Source: an uncultured Micrococcus sp.
Lineage (GTDB): Bacteria > Actinomycetota > Actinomycetes > Actinomycetales > Micrococcaceae
Direction: 5' to 3'
NCBI GenBank assembly: GCA_946222435.1
Contig: CAMIOJ010000165.1
Coordinates: forward strand, 1-5,459
Length of the DNA: 5,459 bases
The position numbers and the translations under genes were made by a program. Of this stretch, positions 1-5,459 are shown piece after piece (the stretch's first letter is position 1; every line of letters begins with the position of its first letter). The notes under the pieces were generated by a model. It saw only the letters and a list, made by a program, of their open reading frames with translations, did not search any database and had not been told where the DNA came from.

Positions 1-1481
1 GCGCGGTGCACCGGCTTGACGATGAGCAGCATCAGCACGCCGACACCCACCGTCACGGCGCCGATCATGCCGAAGTAGGCGGCCTCGTTGTCCGCCGAGT
101 ACGAGCCCGCGAGGGACCCGGCGGCGGCGGTGCCGAGGGCCACGGACAGGTTGTACAGGGCCACCATGAGCACCGGGAAGGCCGCCGGGGCCAGCTTCGT
201 GGACAGGGACAGCCCCACCGGGGACACCAGCAGCTCGCCGACCGTGGCGACGAACAGGATCAGGGTCAGCCACAGCAGCGGTACGGCCGCCACCGGGGCC
301 ATCGGGATGAACAGCAGGAACGCGACGCCGATGGCGATCAGACCCAGGCCGAACTTGGCCGGGGTGACCGGCTGGCGGCGGCCGAGCCGCGTCCACAGGG
401 CGGCGAAGACCGGGGCGAGGAGGATGATGAAGATCGGGTTGATCGAATTGACCCACTCCATCGGGATGTCCCAGCCGAACACGCTGCGGTCCAGGCGCTG
501 CTCGGAGTACAGAGCGATCACCGTGAACTGCTGCTGGAACAGCGCGAAGAACACGGCGGATCCGATGAACAGCGGGATGAACGCCTTCACGCGCGACCGC
601 TCCTCCGCCGTCACCTTGTCCGAGCGCAGCAGCACCACGAAGATCGCCACGGCGGCCACGGCCGCCACCACCACGACGGCGTCGGCCAGGTTGCCGACGT
701 TCACGATGCCGGTGGCGAACAGCACCGCGACGACGGCCAGGCCGGCCAGGGCGAACAGCGCGGTGCGCCCGTACTGCGAGCGCGGCAGGCGGTCCGGGAC
801 GCTGTGCACGTCCGCCGGCAGGGATCGACGGGAGATCGCGTACTGGACCAGGCCGATCGCCATGCCCACGGCGGCCAGGCCGAAGCCGACGTGGAAGCCC
901 CAGGACTCACGGGCGAAGCCGGTGATGAGCGGGCCGATGAGCGCACCGATGTTCACGCCCATGTAGAAGAGGGAGAAGCCGGCGTCGCGGCGCGGGTCCT
1001 CACGGGAGTAGAGGGCGCCGACCAGGTTGGCGGCGTTCGCCTTGAGCCCGCCGGAGCCGACGGCCACGAGGATCAGGCCGATGCCCAGGCCGACGAAGCC
1101 CGGCACGAGGGCCAGCGCGATGTGCCCGAGCATGATGAGCACGGCGCTGGAGAACATGGTCCGCTCGGAGCCGAGCAGGCGGTCCGCGACCCAGCCGCCG
1201 AGGATGCAGAACACGTAGACGAGTCCGCCGTAGGCGCCCACGATGCCTGTGGCCACCGCATCGTCCATGCCGAGGCCGCCGCGGGTGAGCTCCCAACTCA
1301 TGTAGTAGACGAGCATGACCTGCATGCCGTAGAAGGAGAAGCGCTCCCACATCTCCACGGAGAACAGGCTGGCGAGCTGGCGCGGCTGGCCGAAGAAGGT
1401 CGTGGTCTCGTCGGCGGTGCCGGCATCGGTCGGTGTCTGTGGCGGCGTCGGCTGGCCCGACGCGTCGTTCTGAGTCTTCAC
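1..1481 (-). CDS. POT/PTR2-family proton-dependent oligopeptide transporter (DtpT-like), 3' end cut by window edge
   Basis: Integral membrane symporter expected to import di- and tripeptides with protons (major facilitator superfamily, POT family). 493 codons are visible and no stop is reached; family members are usually about 490-510 residues, so only a few residues are missing. The family hallmarks are intact: the proton-coupling ExxER motif in TM1 (E43-M-W-E46-R47, followed by FSFYG), the TM4 lysine region GGLKAN (K147, N149), the PTR2 signature F172-Y-M-G-V-N-I-G, and the TM10 glutamate in GELLVSPVGLS (E416). Many hydrophobic segments follow one another along the chain, as expected of 12-14 helices. 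The N-terminus is a polar, Pro/Thr-rich tail of about 30 residues before the first helix. The start is GTG at 1481, chosen because AGGAGG (1494-1499) lies 12 nt upstream and no other in-frame start is near. The gene is divergent from apt. Substrate range cannot be read from the sequence. The family call is firm. Confidence 0.93.
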   Translation of the reverse strand, partial: MKTQNDASGQPTPPQTPTDAGTADETTTFFGQPRQLASLFSVEMWERFSFYGMQVMLVYYMSWELTRGGLGMDDAVATGIVGAYGGLVYVFCILGGWVADRLLGSERTMFSSAVLIMLGHIALALVPGFVGLGIGLILVAVGSGGLKANAANLVGALYSREDPRRDAGFSLFYMGVNIGALIGPLITGFARESWGFHVGFGLAAVGMAIGLVQYAISRRSLPADVHSVPDRLPRSQYGRTALFALAGLAVVAVLFATGIVNVGNLADAVVVVAAVAAVAIFVVLLRSDKVTAEERSRVKAFIPLFIGSAVFFALFQQQFTVIALYSEQRLDRSVFGWDIPMEWVNSINPIFIILLAPVFAALWTRLGRRQPVTPAKFGLGLIAIGVAFLLFIPMAPVAAVPLLWLTLILFVATVGELLVSPVGLSLSTKLAPAAFPVLMVALYNLSVALGTAAAGSLAGSYSADNEAAYFGMIGAVTVGVGVLMLLIVKPVHR

Positions 1482-1493
1482 CGGCGGAACTGT

Positions 1494-1499
1494 CCTCCT
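1494..1499 (-). promoter_or_regulatory. Shine-Dalgarno site of the peptide transporter
   Basis: AGGAGG on the minus strand, 12 nt before the GTG at 1481. The spacing is a little long, but the match to the anti-SD sequence is perfect and it decides the start. A small dyad, CCGGA-GGGG-TCCGG at 1503-1516, sits directly upstream and could fold next to the ribosome site; its significance is unknown. Confidence 0.7.
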
Positions 1500-1591
1500 G
1501 CCCGGAGGGGTCCGGCAAGCTCCTGGCACGGAGTGTCGCGGATCCCACGGTGACCTTCCCCACACTGCCGCCCGCTGTGCACGGGCTCCCG

Positions 1592-1603
1592 TACCGTGGA
1601 CGG
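1592..1603 (+). promoter_or_regulatory. Candidate leaderless promoter of apt (-10 TACCGT)
   Basis: TACCGT (1592-1597) fits the actinobacterial TANNNT -10 pattern and ends 6 nt before the ATG at 1604, so the expected transcription start coincides with the A of the start codon. No Shine-Dalgarno sequence precedes the ATG, which agrees with leaderless translation. No convincing -35 hexamer is visible at 16-18 bp. The same geometry recurs at the lipoprotein gene (4561-4572, minus). This is inference from position only. Confidence 0.45.
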
Positions 1604-2125
1604 ATGCCCCAGTACCGTGACCTCACCCGTGCCCGCAGCCTGATCACCCCGGTGGCCGACTTCCCCGCCGAGGGGGTCGTGTTCCAGGACGTGATGCCGC
1701 TGCTCACCGATCCGGTGGCGTTGCGCGCGTGCGTGCAGGAGATGCTGGTGCCGTTCTTCGGCCGGTTCGACGTGGTGGCCGGCCTGGAGGCTCGGGGCTT
1801 CCTGCTGGCCGGCGCCGCCGCCATGGTGGCGGACGTCGGACTCCTCCCGATCCGGAAGGCGGGGAAGCTGCCGCGCCCGGCGGCCGAGGCCGCCTACGAC
1901 CTGGAGTACGGCCGGGCCTGTGTGGAGGTCCAGGCGGACGTGGAGCCGGGCACCCGGGTGCTCGTGCTGGACGACGTGCTCGCCACCGGAGGCACTCTGG
2001 TGGCCGCCCACGAGGTGCTCCGCTCGATCGGCTGCGAGGTGGCCGGCAGTGCGGTGCTGCTGGAGATCCCCTCCCTCGGCGGTCGTTCCCGCGTGCCGGA
2101 CGTGCACGCCGTGTTCGCCGGCTGA
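1604..2125 (+). CDS. apt: Adenine phosphoribosyltransferase
   Basis: Cytosolic purine-salvage enzyme that joins adenine to PRPP, giving AMP and pyrophosphate. The 173 residues are close to the usual 170-185. Motifs in order: the DFPAEGVVFQDVMPLL block near the N-terminus (residues 19-34), the adenine-side G60-L-E-A-R-G motif, the IRKAGKLPRP flexible-loop region (83-92), Y98-x-L-E-Y-G, and the PRPP-binding loop VLVLDDVLATGGT (119-131) with acidic pair D123-D124. The protein ends with a typical E-I-P-S-L-G-G-R stretch. The ATG at 1604 is chosen because it places the conserved block about 18 residues in, as in other Apt proteins, and because a -10 element sits 6 nt upstream. The open frame runs on upstream to 1433, but that part overlaps the divergent transporter and looks unlike Apt. 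It is followed by a strong hairpin terminator. No key residue is missing. Confidence 0.95.
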   Translation: MPQYRDLTRARSLITPVADFPAEGVVFQDVMPLLTDPVALRACVQEMLVPFFGRFDVVAGLEARGFLLAGAAAMVADVGLLPIRKAGKLPRPAAEAAYDLEYGRACVEVQADVEPGTRVLVLDDVLATGGTLVAAHEVLRSIGCEVAGSAVLLEIPSLGGRSRVPDVHAVFAG

Positions 2126-2189
2126 GCCCGGCTTCCGACCGGAACCGGTCCTCCTCTCACGGCGCCCTCCCCCGCCTCTCCTTTCACGA

Positions 2190-2228
2190 CGACGGCGCCC
2201 CCGCCTCATCGAGGCGGGGGCGCCGTCG
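2190..2228. terminator. Bidirectional hairpin terminator between apt and the M28 peptidase
   Basis: A perfect 18-bp inverted repeat: left arm 2190-2207, 3-nt loop ATC at 2208-2210, right arm 2211-2228. The stem is almost entirely G/C. There is no T tract on either side, which is common for actinobacterial hairpin terminators. It lies 65 nt after the apt stop and 14 nt after the stop of the convergent peptidase gene, so it probably ends both transcripts. Confidence 0.85.
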
Positions 2229-2241
2229 CGCTGGGGCCGGG

Positions 2242-3639
2242 TCAGGTGGTGGCCAGCGCGTAGGCCGCGCAGCCCTGGATCTCCATGGAGACCGTCAGGC
2301 GGTCCAGGGAGATGTTCCGCGCCACGGTGTCGTCCGAGGAGTGGTACTCCGGTTCCAGGATGAAGCCGTCACGGTGCAGCCAGCCGAAGTTGCCCGAGTC
2401 GACGCCGACCTCGGAGAAGGAGGCGTGGTCCGAGCGGCCCATCTCGTAGACCTCGCCCATGCTGGTGCGGTACCCGAGGCGGTCGCCGGCGGCGAGCACC
2501 GCACGGTTCACCGGGTTGGACTGGCCGTGGAGGTCCAGCAGCCAGTACTTCTCGGAGGGCTCCCAGCTGGTGGCGACCATGTCGTTGTTGAAGACGCCGC
2601 GCAGGCGGTCGCGTTCGGACTGCTCGAGGTTCTGGGCGTGCAGACGCGATCCGACGAGGCCGACCTCCTCCGAGCCCCAGAAGCCGAAGGACAGGTCCGT
2701 CTGCGTGGGCGCGTTCGCCATGACACGGGCGAGCTCGAGGCAGACGGCGGTGCCGGATCCGTTGTCGTTGGCGCCGCGGGAGCCGATGACCGAGTCGTAG
2801 TGCGCGCCGAGCATGACGCGCTCGCGGACGGAGTGCTTCTGGCCCTTGCGTCCGGCCCGGATGCCGACCACGTTGGCGCTGCGGGGGCCGCGGTACGCGA
2901 CGGTGGCGAGGGCGACCTCGGCGCCGTTCCCGAGGCCGAGCAGCTGGTGCTTCTGCACCTGGCCGGCGCCGACCACCGGGACGTCCACCCGTGCGACGGT
3001 CAGCTGCGGGGTGAAGGCGGAGGCCTGCGACGGCGGAGTGGAGTCGGCGCGGGTGGCGATGACGGCCTCGGCCCCGCGCTCGGCGGCGGCGACCGCCCAC
3101 GGGGTGACGTCCTCCGACCGGACGGCGATCACGCGCAGCACGATCCGGCCGGACAGGTCCGCGGGCAGGTCGCCGGGGGTGCCGGAGTCCACCACGAACA
3201 GGCGGCCGGTCACGGTGACGTCCTGGGCCGCCTGCGGGGCGGAGCCGACGCCCCAACCGAAGCGGTCGTCCAGCCCGGCACCATGGAGGGTGCCGAGCGT
3301 GCGGTCCGGCACGTCGAAGCCCTCCACGACCACGTCGTAGCCGGCGCGGTCGAGCTGGTCGGCGATGTAGTCCGCGGCCTTGGCCTCGCCGGGGGTGCCG
3401 GTGTAGCGCTGGCCGACGACCTCGGTGAGGTAGGTGAGGTCGTCCACCGCACGGGCGGGACGGATCTGGTTGATGATCTGGCGGTCCTGGCCGGTCAGGC
3501 GCGGAGCACGGACGGCTCCGGGACGGGTGGCGTCGACGGCCCAGGCGGGCATGGCGAACGCGGTGGCGGCGCCGACGGCCCCGGCGAAGGCCAGGAAGGA
3601 GCGACGGGACAGTCCGTGGGCGGGCGTGGGGACGTGCAT
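2242..3639 (-). CDS. Tat-secreted M28-family zinc aminopeptidase with PA-like domain
   Basis: Predicted exported metallopeptidase that removes N-terminal residues from peptides using two zinc ions; 465 residues. Residues 1-34 form a twin-arginine signal peptide (S11-R12-R13-S-F-L, an Ala-rich hydrophobic stretch, then an A-W-A site before V35). A PA-like segment occupies about 140-255 and would cover or shape the active site. The M28 catalytic core follows, with all expected residues: H280 in GAHYDS, D292 in NDNGSG, catalytic E324 and ligand E325 in GSEEVGLVGS, D353 in NNDM, and H433 in YHSSDD. The H-to-D gap (12) and E-to-D gap (28) match the Streptomyces griseus aminopeptidase pattern. The ATG at 3639 is chosen because AGGAG lies 6 nt upstream and it begins the signal peptide directly. 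Exact specificity is unknown, and a carboxypeptidase-like member of M28 is less likely. It is convergent with apt. Confidence 0.92.
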   Translation of the reverse strand: MHVPTPAHGLSRRSFLAFAGAVGAATAFAMPAWAVDATRPGAVRAPRLTGQDRQIINQIRPARAVDDLTYLTEVVGQRYTGTPGEAKAADYIADQLDRAGYDVVVEGFDVPDRTLGTLHGAGLDDRFGWGVGSAPQAAQDVTVTGRLFVVDSGTPGDLPADLSGRIVLRVIAVRSEDVTPWAVAAAERGAEAVIATRADSTPPSQASAFTPQLTVARVDVPVVGAGQVQKHQLLGLGNGAEVALATVAYRGPRSANVVGIRAGRKGQKHSVRERVMLGAHYDSVIGSRGANDNGSGTAVCLELARVMANAPTQTDLSFGFWGSEEVGLVGSRLHAQNLEQSERDRLRGVFNNDMVATSWEPSEKYWLLDLHGQSNPVNRAVLAAGDRLGYRTSMGEVYEMGRSDHASFSEVGVDSGNFGWLHRDGFILEPEYHSSDDTVARNISLDRLTVSMEIQGCAAYALATT

Positions 3640-3645
3640 GGATGT

Positions 3646-3650
3646 CTCCT
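3646..3650 (-). promoter_or_regulatory. Shine-Dalgarno site of the M28 peptidase
   Basis: AGGAG on the minus strand, 6 nt before the ATG at 3639. It favours this start over the in-frame ATG at 3675, which would add 12 residues before the Tat signal. Confidence 0.75.
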
Positions 3651-3710
3651 CGGGTGGGGTGCGAGTGCTGTCCATCACGCACGATCCGCCCGGCTGTACG
3701 CAAGGCCCTA

Positions 3711-3737
3711 CACATAGGACGCGACTGAAGCGGTCAC
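3711..3737 (-). promoter_or_regulatory. Weak candidate promoter for the M28 peptidase
   Basis: On the minus strand GTGACC (3732-3737) and TATGTG (3711-3716) are 15 bp apart, which would give a leader of roughly 65 nt before the ATG. Both hexamers are poor matches and the spacing is short. This is the best candidate seen in the 280 bp between the peptidase and the tRNA; apart from the tRNA terminator, nothing else in that stretch is recognisable. Confidence 0.2.
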
Positions 3738-3878
3738 ACAGCGAGAGCCGCGCCAGGCTCGACCCTCGGCGCGGCCCGCGAGACGACACCGACGGACGAA
3801 CCGGGTCCCGGAAGCGATGTGAGGCGTGCTCCAGGCCCCGGGGACGATGCATGTCTTCGCCGCTCCCCCGGAGACGAC

Positions 3879-3913
3879 GAAACCCGCGAGATCGAGGTGA
3901 TCTCGCGGGTTTC
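3879..3913 (-). terminator. Hairpin terminator of tRNA-Pro
   Basis: A perfect 15-bp inverted repeat (3879-3893 with 3899-3913) around a 5-nt loop. It starts 6 nt after the tRNA 3' end, as expected for a terminator of this single-gene transcript. The minus-strand 3' arm ends in GGGTTTC, with only a short T run, followed by GTCGTC. Confidence 0.8.
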
Positions 3914-3919
3914 AGCGGG

Positions 3920-3993
3920 TCGGGCATGCGGGATTTGAACCCACGACCTCTTGACCCCCAGTCAAGCGCGCTACCAAGCTGCGCCAATGCCCG
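3920..3993 (-). tRNA. tRNA-Pro, anticodon GGG
   Basis: 74 nt that fold as a standard cloverleaf on the minus strand. The acceptor stem CGGGCAT pairs with ATGCCCG, with discriminator A. The D arm is GCGC/GCGC around AGCTTGGTA. The anticodon stem CTTGA/TCAAG encloses CTGGGGG, so positions 34-36 are GGG, reading CCC and CCU proline codons. The T arm GTGGG/CCCGC (one G-T pair) holds TTCAAAT. The 3' CCA is not encoded: the next bases are CCC, so CCA must be added by nucleotidyltransferase. It stands alone between the lipoprotein gene and the peptidase gene with its own terminator. Confidence 0.96.
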
Positions 3994-4028
3994 AGGTGCT
4001 CCCTCGGATCGCTCCGGGGCACTGGAAC

Positions 4029-4034
4029 ACCATA
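4029..4034 (-). promoter_or_regulatory. Candidate -10 element of tRNA-Pro
   Basis: TATGGT on the minus strand fits TANNNT. It would start transcription near 4022, giving a 5' leader of about 29 nt to be trimmed by RNase P. No clear -35 is seen at the usual distance. It lies in the 78-bp gap between the lipoprotein stop and the tRNA. Confidence 0.4.
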
Positions 4035-4071
4035 CAGCATGCACGCCGGTTCGCCGGAATCGGGCGGGTGT

Positions 4072-4560
4072 TCAGAAGGTGTAGGTCCGGTCCCCGACCG
4101 TGAACTCGACGGTCTCGAGGTTCCGGATCCGCTCCTTCGCCTGCTCGGCCTGTTCCCGCAGCGTGTCCTCCAGGACGGCGGGGTCGGCCTTGAGCGACTC
4201 CTCGCCGTAGTTCACCTCGAGCACGCCCTGGTCGCCCTTGATGTGGAAGTCCTCAATGCCCTCGGCACCGGGCATCTGCCGGAACATCTCGGTGACCTTG
4301 CTGAAGTCCCCCAGCCAGGTGCCCTTGTACTCGTCCAGGACGGACCAGTCGAACTGCTCGAGCCTCTCGCGGGAGAGCTCCTCGAGGCCCTGCAGCGAGG
4401 CGCGGGCCTCGTCTGCCGCCCCCTGCAGCTCGGAGGCCTGGCCCTTCAGCTCCTCGGCCTGGCCGGTGAGCTCCTCGATCTGGGCGCAGCCGGTGAGCGC
4501 GGACAGGGACAGCGCCGTGGCGACGGCCAGGCCGGTGGTGCGGCGCAGAGAACGTGTCAT
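4072..4560 (-). CDS. Small lipoprotein of unknown function with coiled-coil stalk
   Basis: A 162-residue predicted surface lipoprotein that I cannot assign to a named family. Residues 1-24 form a lipoprotein signal peptide (positive start with R4, R6 and R7, hydrophobic core, lipobox L22-T-G-C25), so it should be lipidated on C25 and tethered to the outer face of the membrane. Residues about 27-70 are rich in Glu, Gln and Leu with repeated E-E-L / G-Q-A units, and look like an amphipathic coiled coil. A probable compact domain follows (about 71-124, including W73, W82 and HIKGDQGVLEVNYGEES), then a second charged helix (about 126-147) and a short C-terminal strand ending TYTF. The ATG at 4560 is chosen because it begins the signal peptide and has TACGAT 6 nt upstream. 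It has no operon partner: der upstream is separated by two hairpins. Confidence 0.85.
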   Translation of the reverse strand: MTRSLRRTTGLAVATALSLSALTGCAQIEELTGQAEELKGQASELQGAADEARASLQGLEELSRERLEQFDWSVLDEYKGTWLGDFSKVTEMFRQMPGAEGIEDFHIKGDQGVLEVNYGEESLKADPAVLEDTLREQAEQAKERIRNLETVEFTVGDRTYTF

Positions 4561-4572
4561 GCGGTCATCGTA
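4561..4572 (-). promoter_or_regulatory. Candidate leaderless promoter of the lipoprotein gene (-10 TACGAT)
   Basis: TACGAT at 4567-4572 on the minus strand is followed by exactly 6 nt and then the ATG at 4560, placing the expected transcription start on the first base of the start codon. No well-spaced Shine-Dalgarno sequence is present; the only purine run, GGAAG, is about 17 nt upstream. No -35 match is seen. The arrangement is the same as at apt. Confidence 0.45.
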
Positions 4573-4635
4573 GGCCGCTTCCGTGGGAGCCGGATGAGAG
4601 CGCCACTCCCCGTCCGGGCACGCCGGCACCACGCA

Positions 4636-4692
4636 CGACGACGGCCCGCGCCCTGGGTGCGTGGCGCACCGTCGGGCGAGGGGCCGTCGTCG
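4636..4692. repeat. Nested inverted-repeat structure, possible second terminator
   Basis: The outer arms are a perfect 12-bp inverted repeat (4636-4647 with 4681-4692). Inside them, 5 bp (4649-4653 with 4674-4678) and 6 bp (4656-4661 with 4665-4670) also pair, giving one long, interrupted hairpin with a 3-nt apical loop. It lies downstream of der and its first hairpin, and 64 nt before the lipoprotein -10. A backup terminator that insulates the two genes is the simplest reading; a small structured RNA is not excluded. Confidence 0.6.
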
Positions 4693-4697
4693 GGAAG

Positions 4698-4721
4698 GGA
4701 CCGGGCCTGCGGGCCCGGTCC
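4698..4721 (-). terminator. Hairpin terminator of der
   Basis: GGACCGGGCC (4698-4707) pairs perfectly with GGCCCGGTCC (4712-4721) around a 4-nt loop. It begins 9 nt after the der stop. On the minus strand it is followed by CTTCCC, only a weak pyrimidine tail. Confidence 0.75.
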
Positions 4722-4730
4722 GGCGCCGGG

Positions 4731-5459
4731 TCAGCGGCGGCGGCCGCGCTTCTCGCGCACGCGCATGCCGATCTCGATCGGGGTGCCCTCGAAGCCGAAG
4801 GTCTCGCGCAGGCGCCGGGTGATGAACCGGCGGTAGCCCGGGTCCAGGAACCCGGTGGTGAACAGGACGAACTTGGGCGGGCGCGAGGAGGCCTGCGTCG
4901 CGAACAGGATGCGCGGCTGCTTGCCGCCGCGCACCGGGTGCGGGTGCGCCGCGACGAGCTCGCCCAGGAAGGCGTTGAGCTTGCCGGTCGGGATACGCGT
5001 CTCCCACGAGTCGATCGCCGTTTCGAGCGCCGGGACCAGTCGGTCCTTGTGCCAGCCCGTCTTCGCAGAGATGTTCACGCGCGGCGCCCAGGCGACGTGG
5101 GCCAGGTCCCGGTCGATCTCCTTCTCGAGGCTGTGCCGACGGTCCTCGTCGACCTCGTCCCACTTGTTGTAGGCGAGCACGAGGGCACGGCCCGAGTCCA
5201 GGGCCATCTGAACGATGCGGACATCCTGCTCGCTGATGACCTGGGGCGCCTCGAGCAGCACGACGGCCACCTCGGCGCGGTCCAGGGCCGCGGCGGTGCG
5301 CAGCGAGGCGTAGTAGTCGGAGCCGTGCGCCATGTGCTGACGGCGGCGGATGCCGGCGGTGTCCACGAACCGCCACAGCTGGCCGCCGAGCTCAACGAGT
5401 TCGTCCACGGGGTCACGCGTCGTGCCGGCCAGATCGTCCACGACGACGCGGTCCGATCC
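4731..5459 (-). CDS. der: Ribosome-assembly GTPase Der (EngA), C-terminal part; 5' end outside window
   Basis: Der is an essential cytosolic GTPase with two tandem G domains and a KH-like C-terminal domain that helps assemble the 50S ribosomal subunit. The last 242 residues are visible, entering just after the P-loop of the second G domain. Motifs in visible numbering: GTTRDP switch I (12-17), D33-T-A-G (G3), N98-K-W-D (G4) and S131-A-K (G5). The KH-like domain follows from about residue 155, with RPPKFVLFTTGFLDPGYRRF and GTPIEIGMRVREK, and a basic tail ending GRRR. The usual aspartate in the V-I-D-A type strand before the SEQD motif reads E70 here (LLEAP), a mild change unlikely to matter. 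The first G domain and the start lie beyond the right edge, so upstream partners cannot be seen. An internal GTG at 5441 is inside the domain and is not the start. Confidence 0.96.
   Translation of the reverse strand, partial: GSDRVVVDDLAGTTRDPVDELVELGGQLWRFVDTAGIRRRQHMAHGSDYYASLRTAAALDRAEVAVVLLEAPQVISEQDVRIVQMALDSGRALVLAYNKWDEVDEDRRHSLEKEIDRDLAHVAWAPRVNISAKTGWHKDRLVPALETAIDSWETRIPTGKLNAFLGELVAAHPHPVRGGKQPRILFATQASSRPPKFVLFTTGFLDPGYRRFITRRLRETFGFEGTPIEIGMRVREKRGRRR

Noticed and set aside
6..1553. A 515-codon open frame on the plus strand opposite the peptide transporter
   Set aside because: Its translation is dominated by His, Arg, Gly, Asp and Gln with no domain, typical of antisense frames in G+C-rich genes. 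The minus strand carries clear POT motifs.
1433..1603. N-terminal extension of Apt by 57 residues
   Set aside because: The extra residues overlap the divergent transporter start and do not resemble any Apt N-terminus. The ATG at 1604 gives the normal length.
1729..3717. A 662-codon open frame on the plus strand covering the end of apt and the whole M28 gene
   Set aside because: Low-complexity Gly/Arg/Val/Asp-rich translation, it runs through the terminator hairpin, and it lies over two genes with intact catalytic motifs in other frames.
3991..4007. CCGAGG/CCTCGG hairpin at the tRNA 5' end
   Set aside because: Only 6 bp, and it overlaps the acceptor stem, so it would compete with the tRNA fold. 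Probably chance in G+C-rich sequence.
3640..4044. N-terminal extension of the M28 peptidase by up to 135 residues
   Set aside because: The frame is open, but it would run through the tRNA-Pro gene and its terminator, and would bury the Tat signal peptide. The ATG at 3639 has a good ribosome site.
4046..4057. CCGG-TTCG-CCGG as a terminator for the lipoprotein gene
   Set aside because: The stem is only 4 bp with no T tract. No convincing terminator is visible between the lipoprotein stop and the tRNA.
4561..5376. A long minus-strand frame joining the lipoprotein to a segment overlapping der
   Set aside because: The lipoprotein signal peptide marks the true start at 4560. The upstream part is an Arg/Pro-rich shadow of der in another frame and crosses two hairpins.
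1..5459. Mobile elements, CRISPR arrays, toxin-antitoxin, defence or biosynthetic genes
   Set aside because: No transposase or integrase motifs, no regularly spaced repeats and no terminal inverted repeats were seen. All sizeable coding regions are accounted for by the listed genes.

Overview
This window reads as an ordinary chromosomal stretch from a high-GC Gram-positive actinobacterium, most plausibly a member of the Micrococcaceae (Micrococcus/Kocuria-like). That placement rests on the very high G+C, the strong G/C preference at third codon positions, TANNNT-type -10 elements, hairpin terminators without clear T tracts, a tRNA gene without an encoded CCA end, and the flavour of the proteins. 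The genus is an inference; a similarity search would be needed to fix it.

Layout, left to right. (1) A POT/PTR2-family proton-coupled oligopeptide transporter lies on the minus strand (1-1481); its last few residues run off the left edge. (2) Divergent from it, after 122 bp, is apt, adenine phosphoribosyltransferase (1604-2125, plus), probably translated from a leaderless mRNA. (3) A perfect 18-bp hairpin (2190-2228) separates apt from a convergent gene for a Tat-exported M28 zinc aminopeptidase with a PA-like insert (2242-3639, minus). (4) Upstream of the peptidase come a tRNA terminator hairpin (3879-3913) and tRNA-Pro(GGG) (3920-3993, minus). (5) Next is a small lipoprotein of unknown function with a coiled-coil stalk (4072-4560, minus), also apparently leaderless. 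(6) A structured intergenic region holds two hairpin elements (4636-4721). (7) The right edge holds the C-terminal part of the ribosome-assembly GTPase Der/EngA (4731-5459, minus), cut by the window edge just after the P-loop of its second G domain.

How the genes may work together. The secreted aminopeptidase and the peptide transporter suit extracellular peptide breakdown and uptake, but apt sits between them and they are not in one operon, so the link is only by theme. apt (purine salvage), tRNA-Pro and der (ribosome biogenesis) are housekeeping genes. No mobile element, CRISPR array, toxin-antitoxin pair, defence gene or biosynthetic cluster is visible. I do not see a novel multi-gene system. 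The points worth a second look are the two matching leaderless start signatures, the nested inverted repeat downstream of der that shares an arm sequence with the apt terminator, and the unrecognised lipoprotein.
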